Below, piece by piece: positions 54,753 to 64,000 of a DNA stretch of 64,000 nucleotides. The stretch is taken from positions 12,733,391 through 12,797,390 of the forward strand of contig OZ025212.1 of NCBI GenBank assembly GCA_964019055.1, written 5' to 3'. Positions within the stretch are counted from its first letter, which is position 1. Each line of letters starts with the position of its first letter. Below the pieces are notes generated by a model. The model saw only the letters and a program-made list of their open reading frames with translations, was not told the DNA's origin and did not search any database. The position numbers and the translations under genes are program-made. Origin of the DNA: Anthopleura xanthogrammica (lineage: Eukaryota > Cnidaria > Anthozoa > Actiniaria > Actiniidae).

Positions 54753-56185
54753 GGCTGCGGATTCTGAGAGCTTTAAGGAAGAGAAAAGTGGAAATCTGTA
54801 GAGTCACTACTGGAGACGAAGTGATGGCATGCAATACCTCGAAGAAAACACTCTCGCGAATTCATATGAATTAATTCCTTACATTTTTGAGGACCAGCTA
54901 CTCCTTGGTGGAGAAATTTCTAAGGTAGGGAGGGGTACACAGCCCTCAAAACAAACATCAATTTTCTTGTATTCTTTTTAGGGATTCTAGACTAAAAATT
55001 GTAAAGTTGGGGGAAATATTTAGGTAATGGTTTTGAAGAAAATTGTGGCACTGAAATTTTGGATTTATCGAGAAAATATCGAAGAAAAATATCTCTACTG
55101 CGTTCTCCCCGGAGAGGAAGACTTTACGTGTAGGAGTATAAACATGACACTCTAGCGTAACAATAACATTAGGATTAATTGACCAGACGTTTTCCAATCT
55201 GTTCACCAAGAAAACGGTCTATTCAAAGGCATATGCGAAAGGTTTTAAATAAAATATTTAGAGAGAATGTAGGTTTTGTGTACAGATACTTTTGGCTTGA
55301 TGTTTTTCTCGGCTTCAAACAGAATGCAACGATGCTTGTTATGACTTGCGTGACAGGAAAAAATAGGTCACAATTGTTAATGATTTGATTGGATTCGCAA
55401 GGATGAATTTTTCAAAGCTGCTCGTTGCAGCAAATGAATAGAGCATCATGGCATCGTAATGATTATTTTCCTGAACTGCAAAGAGGTGTTTCTGTATAAG
55501 GTATGTTAAAATATGCGATTCTCCCCTCTGATAATATAAATAACGAAAACAATCGCAGTATTAAAAGAAGACGCCATCACTGGCTTACGGTGACTGCTCT
55601 ATTTGCTTATTGTAAGCCTACTTGAATTGTCAAATATCCTTTTCTTGCCAATTATTTTAACTAATTCTAGGCCTTTGTTTTGTGTATTCCTTTACCAATT
55701 CGTCGTTTAAGAATGATAATAAACAAAGGTACAATACTAAAGGGAATGGACATGTGGTTCCGAAACACTAGCAAGAACATGTTCTGGAGAATACTTTTAA
55801 TCATTCATACTTACATTAAAAAAATAACAAAATCGCATGACAGCATTTTCAACAATTCTTTTGTTCCTTCAAGATGTTTACAAAATTTAATGCTTTTGAT
55901 TGAATTTTTTGCGGCATCTGCTGCTGGGGAAACAAATAGTTTTATAAAAGTTCGTACTAAAGCGAAAAATTATAACCTTTATAAATATAAAGAATAGATT
56001 TATCAAAGTGACATAACAGACATTTAATTTCTTTAAAAACTGACTTTAGAGAAAATCAAAAAAATTGAGTACAGCCAAGCTAATAGAGTCCAATACGACC
56101 ATTTATTGTTTGGCTGCTTTAACTGTATGTAAATAACTCCCATCCCAATCTAAAGGCTTCTTTTTTAAGGTTTCTCCGGCCATTT
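54753..56185. other. Intergenic gap between tandem genes D and C
   Basis: Contains the gene C promoter and gene D 3' UTR. Two about 100-codon frames (54958-55209 minus, 55680-55997 plus) carry no recognisable motif. No repeat family is obvious. Confidence 0.45.
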
Positions 56186-57629
56186 CTACTGCATTTTCTT
56201 CACGAATTCTGTAGAGGAATAAACAAATGGAAGAAATACGTGTTAATAAGAGTTCAAAAGATCAGTTGATTGTGGGATGAAAACGTTCTGGAGATGAGAA
56301 AAGGATTTAATTCTGAAGAGGAACATAGATCTATAGAAGGAATGATCCCCTGTTAGAATTTCCAAAACTTTTCCAAGACTTTAACTTCCAAAACCACACA
56401 TTTACCAATGCAAAACAATACTGCAGAAGAGCAACCAAAAAAATCCATAACTTTTCCATAGCCTACTGAACTAAAAATCAATTTTCCAAAGCTTTCAAGG
56501 TCCTGAAAAAATGCATTATCAATTTCCAAAACTTGCCAAGACTTTCCAAAACCCGTACGAACCCTGGGCGAAGACTGCTTTGCAGACTCGATTTTTTATG
56601 CTCGAAAAATTTTTGGCGAGGTTTTTTCGAGGGTAAATAATCGAATCTGTAAAGCAGTCTAGGAATGTGTTAAATGTCGATGAAACGCAGAGAAAATGGA
56701 CAGGTCAGAACTCTGTAACTTTTGGTTCAAGATTGATTGATCATAGTATTATAGATGATGACAGTGTGTTCGTTGATGATGATAAATATAGACCCTAATA
56801 ATACTCAGGGGCAAATCCGGGGGGTGGGGGGTGTTCATTGGTGCACAGGACAACCCCCAAGCCACCTGGATTTTTTGTTTTTTTGGTACATATACAATCC
56901 GTCTTCTTATTTATGACTGCTGTTTCTCGAGTCAGATTAGGTATAATAACGTCACAATATCGTCACTTTTTCTATTTCGACAAAACGTTTTTGCTATAAT
57001 TAGATTAAAATTCAAAACTCCCCCCAGTCTCTTGCTTGTTTTTTAAGTGGCCAATAGACCATTTTTGAGATGCGCGAGCGCTTTCAAAAATATCGCAGGT
57101 GCAGACATGATCTCGAGGCATTTTTGTTAGCAGCGCCAGTAGTGCACGCCATCTCCGAAAATGGCTCTTTTTCATATCTGTGCCTGCAATATTTTTGAAA
57201 GTGCTCACTCATCTCGAAAATGATCTATCGTTGATGTTGCTGCAAATAATGCAGTTGAAACCAGAATTCTTAATAATGGTACAAGTAATAATTCTGGAAT
57301 TATCATAAATTATATCATAATTAAAACAAACTTAATTACCTTCAAATTTAAATTCCCCTCGCTTCTTTGGGTCCAAGATTTTAAGCATATTTTCAATGTC
57401 GGTGTTGGTGAGTCTTACTCCAGGGAGCTTTTTCAGGAGTGCTCTGAAGTCATCAGACTTCATAAACCCTTTCCCAGTCTGATCCCAGCAATTGAATGCG
57501 TCAAGAACAGACCCTTCCTCTTGTTCTTGGGCCATCTTTTTTATCATCATCTCACAAAACTCATCAAAGTCGATTTCACCACTGCCTGAAATAGTCATAG
57601 AAACACTAAATTATAAACTAATAATAATG

Positions 57630-57668
<39 letters not shown>

Positions 57669-60600
57669 TATTTTTTAATAAAAACTTTATTAACTCAGTA
57701 TCTCAGTTATGATAAAATACAAAATTAATGATTCAACATATATATGTTAAATTTAGATAAAATTTTATATATTTCATATATATATATGTTAAATTTAGAT
57801 TTTTATAAGCCCATAAATAATGAACAGTCCATTAATTATGCTTACCATCTTCATCAACTTCACTGACCATCTCTTGAAGTTCTTTCTTGTCAACTTTCTC
57901 TCCCAGGTTTCGCATGACAAGTTCCAACTCATCAACTGTGATGGTGTTGCTGCCGTCAACATCAAACAATGAAAAGGCATCTTTGAATTCTGAAACCCAG
58001 AAAATGAGACATTAAGACACAGTTCTGAAAGTTTGTAGCTTCCATGACCAACAGTGGAAATTTTACCCAGGGGGGACTCTGCTGTGAAAAGGATGGGGAT
58101 GCTCATCGTTTAGGGGTTAATTTTCCTTATTTGGTACCCTTTAGGGTGTTCAAACAAAAGCTAATTAAAATGCTGTAAAATTAGCATCATTGGGTAACAT
58201 TTTAAGGAGTGAAACTTGTGTTTGTTATGTGTATGAGAAAGAGAATATTGGCTGTTTTAGGAGCCATTTTCAAAATTTCCAATGAGCATCCCCTTTCTAA
58301 TCCATCCATCAGTCCCCTGAGAAAAGACCTCTTTATTTTGGGTGCAATGTTTTCCAATTTCAGATCAGGTGTCATTCTATTATGAATAAGATCCTTTGTT
58401 TGAGTTGCATCCATATTTAAGTGTCTTGTCATGTGCAACCGTTAAACAAAGGAATGATACTCTAGGGATGAAATACACGTGGTCGGAAATGGGAAAACAT
58501 TATGACCAAGTTAAAAAGGCTTATTTTTCCGATTTCCCACATGGGAAGAAACATTTATAGGACATATTTTAAAACAAATAAGGAAATTGCTCAAAATCAA
58601 AGTCACGGCACAGCACATTCCATACGTACATTGTGCATGTTTTACAATTACATAAACCCTTTTAAGTGACATCAAATCAGCTCAATTTAGAGAGGGAAAA
58701 AAACAAAAGAATTTCAATCTTCTGAAAATTGGAAACCTATTGTTTTGTCCTCCAAATGGAGCTGTATTCCCAAGTGCTGTAATTAAGGCGTCCATATCAC
58801 AAAATCCTTGCTAATTGGTTGAAACTAAAAGAATTCTAAAGGGAATGTACCATATGGTCTGAAATTGGAAAACATTATCTCAAAATTTAATCAGTTAATT
58901 AATTGCATAAGTAGTTGGGCTTTTTGAGAACCTTACCATTCCTTTGGGAATCTGTTAGAGTGACCTGTCCAACCTAAAATGTATCCAAGTCAAAAAGAGG
59001 ATTTCAATACAGGGAAAAAAAAGACAAAAGAGATATCTAAACTGCAATGAATTATGTGACACTGAAGAGAAACAGTGTTATATACAATCAAATATTTTAT
59101 TAGGATTTGTATAAGAAAATGTGTTGGATTAAAAAGCTTTTTATTCAGTGCATTAAATTAAACTTTGTGTATAGAGGCTTTGCACCATCACTTGGTGGCA
59201 GCCATGACAGGAGGCACAACAGTGAAGTCTTTCCCTGCTAGGAAACTGAATTCTTTCTCATGTAAATCTGAGATAAGACCAAACTCAGTTGTTCCTGCCT
59301 CCTGTCAAAGCTGCCATCACGTGATAGTATAAAGCCTCTATATCTATCCTATCAAAATATTTGATTTTTTATTTAATGTCATTTCTTTGGTGTCATAAAT
59401 TATGAACTGATTCTTTGCCTTCCTACTAATATTGAGGTTGCCTTTTCTGACACAACAGCTTGGATTGACGGGATTGGAATACAAGTGGACTGTTGTTAAT
59501 AACACCATTACTCAATTCTTGGGGTGCATGTTACATCAAAGCCACCATGTTGGTTGACGGTAACAAAGCATTCCTCATTAACTTCTCTTGTCAGATCAAC
59601 CAATATAGCGGCTGTTCCATTTTATTATATTCATATCTCAAGAGATTTTGAGTCATGTAGTTGCACCCCAAGAATAAGCAAGAAAAATTCTAGTCTTAGT
59701 CTAGCTTTATTGCAAACCTCATTTATTTATTTGCAATGATATTTTAACAGAATGCTCCTTCACTTTAGTGATAACCGGAAAAAAATTCATGGCATTTCTA
59801 ACAACAGCTGCTTGTAATTTTAACAAAGCTAGAATGGAATATTCACTACCTCACTAAAGGCAGATAATCTCATATCCTAACTTTTCCAGTACCATATGAA
59901 ATATATTTTTTTCAAAAAAAATCAAATAGAGCCAGTTGGGTTTGGACTTAGAAAGTTTGCATTCCGCGCTCCGACTTCCATCGATGCCATTCCTTCATTT
60001 CATGATTGTCAAAGCAGCAAAAGGTCAATGAGGTGGTAACTTTGAATAATTACTGTACAGCGACGAAACAATTATCGTGTTATACTCAGCAATATGAAAA
60101 CGATATCTTGATAGATCCAGCCAAAATATACTGTATATCTTAACATTTATATCCATTAAAATATTCGAATTCCTTGCTCTTTTTTAGAAAACAGCAGAAT
60201 AACAAAAGTTTTATGAATAACAGCGAATAAACAAATCCTAGGAACAATTAGTGAATTCTTCACAGCATAAAAATGGCTTTAGTGAACACTTAAAATCGAA
60301 AACAGCCTTGAGAAATGTACGGAGTTTTAGGTTAAACATGGTTTTAGCGGGTGTTTATAGTTTGAAATTATCGCCTTTTGTATAAACCCATAAGCATGCG
60401 AAGGAATTCAACGTTTAAATTCAACAAGTCAAAATGATAATAAGCGTATTGTAAACTAAACTGTGTTCCCATGGCTAATTAATATATTATAATTTTATCA
60501 AGAATTCTGTTTGGAATAACAGTGAAATATAAGCTTTCATTCCAGTATTTATGTATAAGATCATTGGATATGTGCTAGATTACGAATAAATCCCAACAGC

Positions 60601-60779
60601 ATTTGACAAACATTTCTCTGGGCATGGCTTCCGACAACACAAACGACAAACATTAGGCACTTTCTGTTTGTCTTCTGTGTTCGAGAGAAGCGTTGGATTT
60701 GAGCCATAAATCTTAAATCTTCAGTAAACAGTACGAAATAATGATTCATGATGAAAACGAACTAAAACTCACTTACCAT
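56186..60779 (-). CDS. Calmodulin-like protein D with degenerate C-lobe
   Basis: Five exons on minus: 60779-60777 (ATG only), 58973-58937 (37 nt), 57989-57846 (144), 57585-57340 (246), 56208-56186 (23). GT-AG, 150 aa. The start is [22 protein letters not shown]1 [12 protein letters not shown] and EF2 [12 protein letters not shown] have the needed ligands (EF1 has N for the usual G at 6). EF3 [12 protein letters not shown] and EF4 [12 protein letters not shown] lack acidic ligands 3 and 5. It ends FEEFVKKMQ. Its C-lobe decay matches gene C (DPRSKG beside DPKKRG), so C and D probably share a decayed ancestor. Exon 2 is 6 nt longer than in the others, still in phase. Likely an N-lobe-only calcium sensor. 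Confidence 0.9.
56573..56662. mobile_element. M4 inverted-repeat element, copy 2, in gene D intron 4
   Basis: CTGCTTTGCAGACTCGATTT pairs with AATCGAATCTGTAAAGCAGT across a GCTCGAAAAAT-like centre. Same layout as 6965-7036. Confidence 0.7.
56811..56868. mobile_element. hAT-like element end, fragment
   Basis: CTCAGGGGCAAATCCGGGGG matches the left end of the element at 38607, followed by GGTGGGGGGTG. The right end is only partly visible (CCACCTGGATTTTTT). Confidence 0.45.
57052..57228. mobile_element. Inverted-repeat element, about 177 bp, in gene D intron 4
   Basis: ATAGACCATTTTTGAGATGC with TCAAAAATATCGCAGGTGCA pairs with TGTGCCTGCAATATTTTTGA and ATCTCGAAAATGATCTAT. It lies between exons 4 and 5 of gene D. 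Confidence 0.75.
57625..57669. repeat. (ATA)n microsatellite in gene D intron 3
   Basis: About 14 ATA/ATAAT triplets in the only 260-bp intron between exons 3 and 4. Confidence 0.95.
58330..58505. mobile_element. M3 inverted-repeat element, copy 3
   Basis: TTTTGGGTGCAATGTTTTCC and GGTGTCATTC at the left pair with GGTCGGAAATGGGAAAACAT at the right. CCTTTGTTTGAGTTGCATCC in the centre matches the other M3 copies. In gene D intron 2; a right-end fragment follows near 58840. Confidence 0.65.
58648..58790. mobile_element. M2 inverted-repeat element, copy e
   Basis: AACCCTTTTAAGTGACATCA, AGCTCAATTTAGAGAGGG and TTTTGTCCTCCAAATGGAGC, ending TAATTAAGGCGTCCATAT, match the M2 family. The E-box/CRE is degraded. 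In gene D intron 2. Confidence 0.65.
59172..59342. mobile_element. Inverted-repeat element with TA-like ends, gene D intron 1
   Basis: TATAGAGGCTTTGCACCATC and GGCAGCCATGACAGGAGGCA pair with TGCCTCCTGTCAAAGCTGCC and TATAAAGCCTCTATAT. The arms are about 50 bases each and a non-pairing centre separates them. Confidence 0.8.
59515..59685. mobile_element. Inverted-repeat element, gene D intron 1
   Basis: CAATTCTTGGGGTGCATGTT pairs with GTAGTTGCACCCCAAGAAT. GCCACCATGTTGGTTGA and TCAACCAATATAGCGGC form inner arms. It lies about 170 bases from the previous element. Confidence 0.75.
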
Positions 60780-61864
60780 TTTGAAATCTAGAGGTAGGAA
60801 GTAAACCAGAAGAGAAGAGAGTTTTCACACACAGTATCCTTTCTGCCTGTAGCTGGAAAGTATGTACACTTTGAGTTACGTATTCAAAAACCAAGACTTC
60901 TGATTGGCTGATGAATATCTACGTATCTGCCCCCACCCTCCCTCCCTTGCAATTCAACATACTAAAACTCTGATGTACATTCCCAAAATAAGCTGTTTGG
61001 GTTTTTAAGAGGAAGGAAAGCTCTTTCAACTGTCTAAGAAGTATGAAACGAGACTAAAATTAGGTTTGGTTGTTGTTCATTAGAGCTGTGTTAAAAATAT
61101 AATATTAATTTTTACTAAACCAAAACAGAAAAAAACTGTCATGGCCGCAATAGCAGTGAGTTGGAGGGCCAAAGTCTCGTGCCTTGAAAGGTCAAAAAAA
61201 TTCTAAGATAAAGATTTTTCTTTTAGAATTTGACTTACCTATAAAATTACGACTGCAGGATTCTTGAAGAATGTTGTACTCCAAACTCTTCAGCCAGAAA
61301 CTCATCCGCCAGAAACAATGGAATACACAATTGGTATTAAAAATATTGAATTGCTTTTTGTATTTCGAATGATGCAGAATATTATTCGGATTATCTCAAG
61401 CAAAGCAATGATGAAATAGATGTATAGAAGAGTTACCCATGCGTTGATTATATTGTTCCTTTAATTTATAGCCAGGATGCAATCTTCACTTATGTTTTCA
61501 AAAGGTTTTCAAAATTGAACAACAGAGATAAAAGGCTACATTCCTTGTCATTTGATCATAAACTTCACACTTCAGATTAATAGTGAGCTTTTCGTCGTGT
61601 ATAAATTGTTCGTTTGTGATAAAAATCATATCCATTCTCGATAGCACGTCAGTACTACTGGGTCATTTCGTCGGTAAATGAAATTTTAGAAATGGCCCAC
61701 GTCTACCAATGGCCTTGTTTGCGAAGAGAAGAATATGAGACTTTTTTAATGCAGTCGTTGGAGTTTGTCCAAAAACGTTGGAACACTGTATAAAGCCATG
61801 GTTTGGAGTTTTTACTTTTATACGGTGTTGTCATGCACCCTTCCTTCCCTTGTTGCTTTGAATC

Positions 61865-61940
61865 ACAACCACCACTACCACCACCACTACAACCACTTCC
61901 ACTACTACCACCACTACTACCACAACCTCCACCACCATGT
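61865..61940. repeat. CCACTA-rich simple repeat
   Basis: Imperfect CCACCACTACCA repeats, about 75 bp. The His-rich and Gly/Ser-rich frames over it are artefacts. Confidence 0.9.
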
Positions 61941-63005
61941 GCACTACTACAACCACTAGACTTCCATCGCCCGCACAACGCGCGCAGTACCACTATACCA
62001 CCATGACAACCATCTTCACACCACAAAATTAACAACCATTCCGACCAATTATTTTTCTTCAAAACCATGGAGACAAAGCATTAAAAAAAAATGATAATCA
62101 TTTCTTAGGACGTCTTTGCTGAGACAGGATCGTTTTGAAAGCTTTCAGACTTCAAGACGTTTATATAGTGGTATCTTCCTCTACTTGCGTCTAAATTTTT
62201 ACAGCACTTGAATTCCATTTCACAAGCCTACTCATACTAATAAAGCGAATTTTCAGTGTTGGAACCCAAGACCGTTATGAGTGCGTTGAGTGCGACCATC
62301 GTCCAGGTGAGTTGTAAGTGTAGTCTTCAGAGAAGTTTGTCACTGACGTTTCGACAACGGAAATCATATTTTTTTTAGAGTCAACTGCTTCGAGTACTAT
62401 TTCTCGACAGCATCTTGAAGTTTCAGAGACATCTCCGACTTTTTTTCGGTATGAGAAGGGAATGTTGTTCACGCTCCTTGTACTCAAGAACAAACGAGTT
62501 GGAGGCACCTTAAACGCGCATGTACGCTTAAGGACGTTCGCGGGCATTGCTTTGGAAAATTCAAAGTAAAAAATCGAGTCCCATGCAAGATTTTAAGGTT
62601 TCGCCCTGTTGAAGTTCAAAACGTATATGGTTTCTCAATAAATCTTTTAGAAATTATTGCGATCTTGAGGCCACAATACAAATTTGGCGGCTCTCTCCAG
62701 GTGATCTGGAATCTAGACGCGCAATGCATTGTTTGTCACAGCGGAAATTTCCAAGTGTTTTTTATTATGTCTTGTCAAAATGAAATATTTTCCACCAACG
62801 TACAACGATGAAGTATGCTTTTTCTAAAAGGTATTTGACGAATATTTGCACCGATGAGTTTTATTTTCTTTATTTTCGAGCAAAAGCTGTTATAAATCGA
62901 GCCGAAAACCTGGAACTAGGATCGAAACATTGAGCCACGAACAAAATGTTCGCTGATTGGCTACTTTTTTCGGCATGAGCGAACCGAGATCACCTGGCCC
63001 TCCCG

Positions 63006-63069
63006 ATTCGGCGGTTTTTGTGCGCGCACACATCGTGGGCTCAAATTGAACGTTCAATAGTAGGCAGAC
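63006..63069 (+). repeat. Dispersed repeat (family T2), second copy
   Basis: GATTCGGCGG, GCGCGCACA, CGTGGGCTCAAATTGAACGT and AGTAGGCAGACAG align with 41522-41590. It lies about 660 bases upstream of the candidate fifth start. Confidence 0.55.
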
Positions 63070-63730
63070 AGGTTTTTGGGAATCTTTACTATTTTCATGT
63101 TGATAGTTTAATACAGGACCATGCTTGCACGTCATCGAATGCTGAAACACCGAATCTGATGACACTTGCATTGTGTCCAGGGATACCCCAATACTGCTAC
63201 CCGACTGAGGTGAGGAATCTTGCTATGACCAACAAATCTGATATCTCACTTCCAGTTAGATCACTGATAGATAAAAACACGTGACCACTTCTTTCCGTGA
63301 TGCAGAGTAGGACTGGTTACGTCGGCGAAAAAATCTGAGCGTTAATATATTGTAAACTTTTGCGCAATAAATAAATAGATAAATAAATTAAATAAAATTT
63401 GACTATAACTTGAAACTACTGCAGAAAGCAGTCGCTTTCATTGAACTTTTCAATGAAAGGTAGGAAATAAAAATTGTATATTTATACTATGTTGGTCGGA
63501 ATACTATATTTGCTGAATCACAAAACGAAGTTGAAGACCATCGGCCACAACGTAAAGAGTGAGATGTGTCCAATTTTATGAATTCTTAATTAAATTAACG
63601 TTTTTTCGACCAAGTACCAGAACATTGCTTGGGCTGCCTGTGCACGTGAGCTACTAAGTAAACTCACTTCCGTTCACGTCAACTGGGCGGCAAAACTGCC
63701 ATCTTGAAGTGCTGGAATATATCGTCCAGA

Positions 63731-63733
63731 ATG
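63731..63733 (+). CDS. Candidate ATG-only first exon of a further gene (partial)
   Basis: CCAGAATG followed at once by GTGAGTAA, a consensus donor, matches the ATG-only first exons of genes B and D. Upstream sequence has CAAAACTGCCATCTTGAAG and a CACGTGAG E-box, as in a promoter or 5' UTR. The rest of the gene would lie past the window end, so its product is unknown. A ribosomal-protein-type gene would look the same. Confidence 0.25.
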
Positions 63734-64000
63734 GTGAGTAATTTAGAGTTTTAAGCAGAATTGAATGAAAAGTAATCGAAACAACTTCAGATTCTAGTCT
63801 TGGAAGGTTAAAAATAGCAAAAAAAGTTGTTAAAGAGCTTCAAAACAAGAAGTCCTCGCGAACTCCGCTAAAGCGAGTAAACCCTTTCTCTCCGAGGGAA
63901 AAGTTTTATAATATCAGTATCAGTTTTATTCTACTATAAAACGATTAGTTAATCAGTGGGGACATATTACTACAGAGAAACAAAATTCTGTTGTAGTAGT

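Larger units (their letters stand above)
60780..63730. other. 5' flank of gene D and upstream region of a possible fifth gene
   Basis: Contains the gene D promoter; an inverted CCAAT-type GATTGGCT at about 60902 lies some 120 bases upstream of its ATG. Also a (CCACCACTA)n tract at 61865-61940 and the T2 repeat at 63006. The 121-codon minus frame over the simple repeat is Ser/Gly-rich and not believable. No further gene seen. Confidence 0.4.

Noticed and set aside
61703..62068. Ser/Gly-rich 121-residue minus frame
   Set aside because: Composition comes from the CCACTA repeat and no splice or domain evidence supports it.

Overview
This is a nuclear genomic window from an animal. It is AT-rich and intron-rich, with GT-AG introns of about 0.25-6 kb and many short inverted-repeat elements, SINEs and simple repeats. 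Nothing prokaryotic is visible. The gene set and repeat style (one Ena/VASP with an EVL-like start, a Tudor-type lamin B receptor, an RBM4/lark-like protein, a calmodulin-like cluster, tRNA-derived SINEs) suggest a non-vertebrate metazoan, most likely an anthozoan cnidarian. The lineage is an inference. The gene models are not: each was assembled from splice sites and kept one reading frame across all exons.

Layout. 1-1.2 kb: no recognised gene. 1.7-4.8 kb (minus): RBM4/lark-like RNA-binding protein, one RRM plus a CCHC zinc knuckle, 223 aa. 4.9-9.1 kb: intergenic, with a duplicated palindromic element. 9.47-27.3 kb (plus): complete Ena/VASP actin regulator, 13 coding exons, 441 aa, with a 6-kb first intron. 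27.7-30.4 kb: intergenic. 30.65-38.3 kb (plus): complete lamin B receptor (Tudor, RS-rich arm, sterol C14-reductase-type membrane domain), 10 exons, 610 aa. 39.8-60.8 kb: four calmodulin-like EF-hand genes A(-), B(+), C(-), D(-), with matching intron phases. A and B have four sound EF-hand loops; C and D have decayed C-terminal lobes. A possible fifth first exon lies at 63.73 kb (+).

The genes do not form one pathway. RBM4-like acts in RNA processing, Ena/VASP in actin filament elongation, and LBR at the inner nuclear membrane and in sterol reduction. The calmodulin-like cluster is a local tandem family that has split into intact sensors and N-lobe-only paralogs. Between A and B lies a 2.3-kb satellite of 57-bp units. 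A rare variant base pattern recurs exactly every 684 bp (12 units), so it has a higher-order repeat structure. The rest is transposon debris: SINEs carrying nested inverted-repeat elements, a 1-kb TTAA-flanked piggyBac-like element, a pogo-like element, a LINE endonuclease remnant and several families of small palindromic elements.
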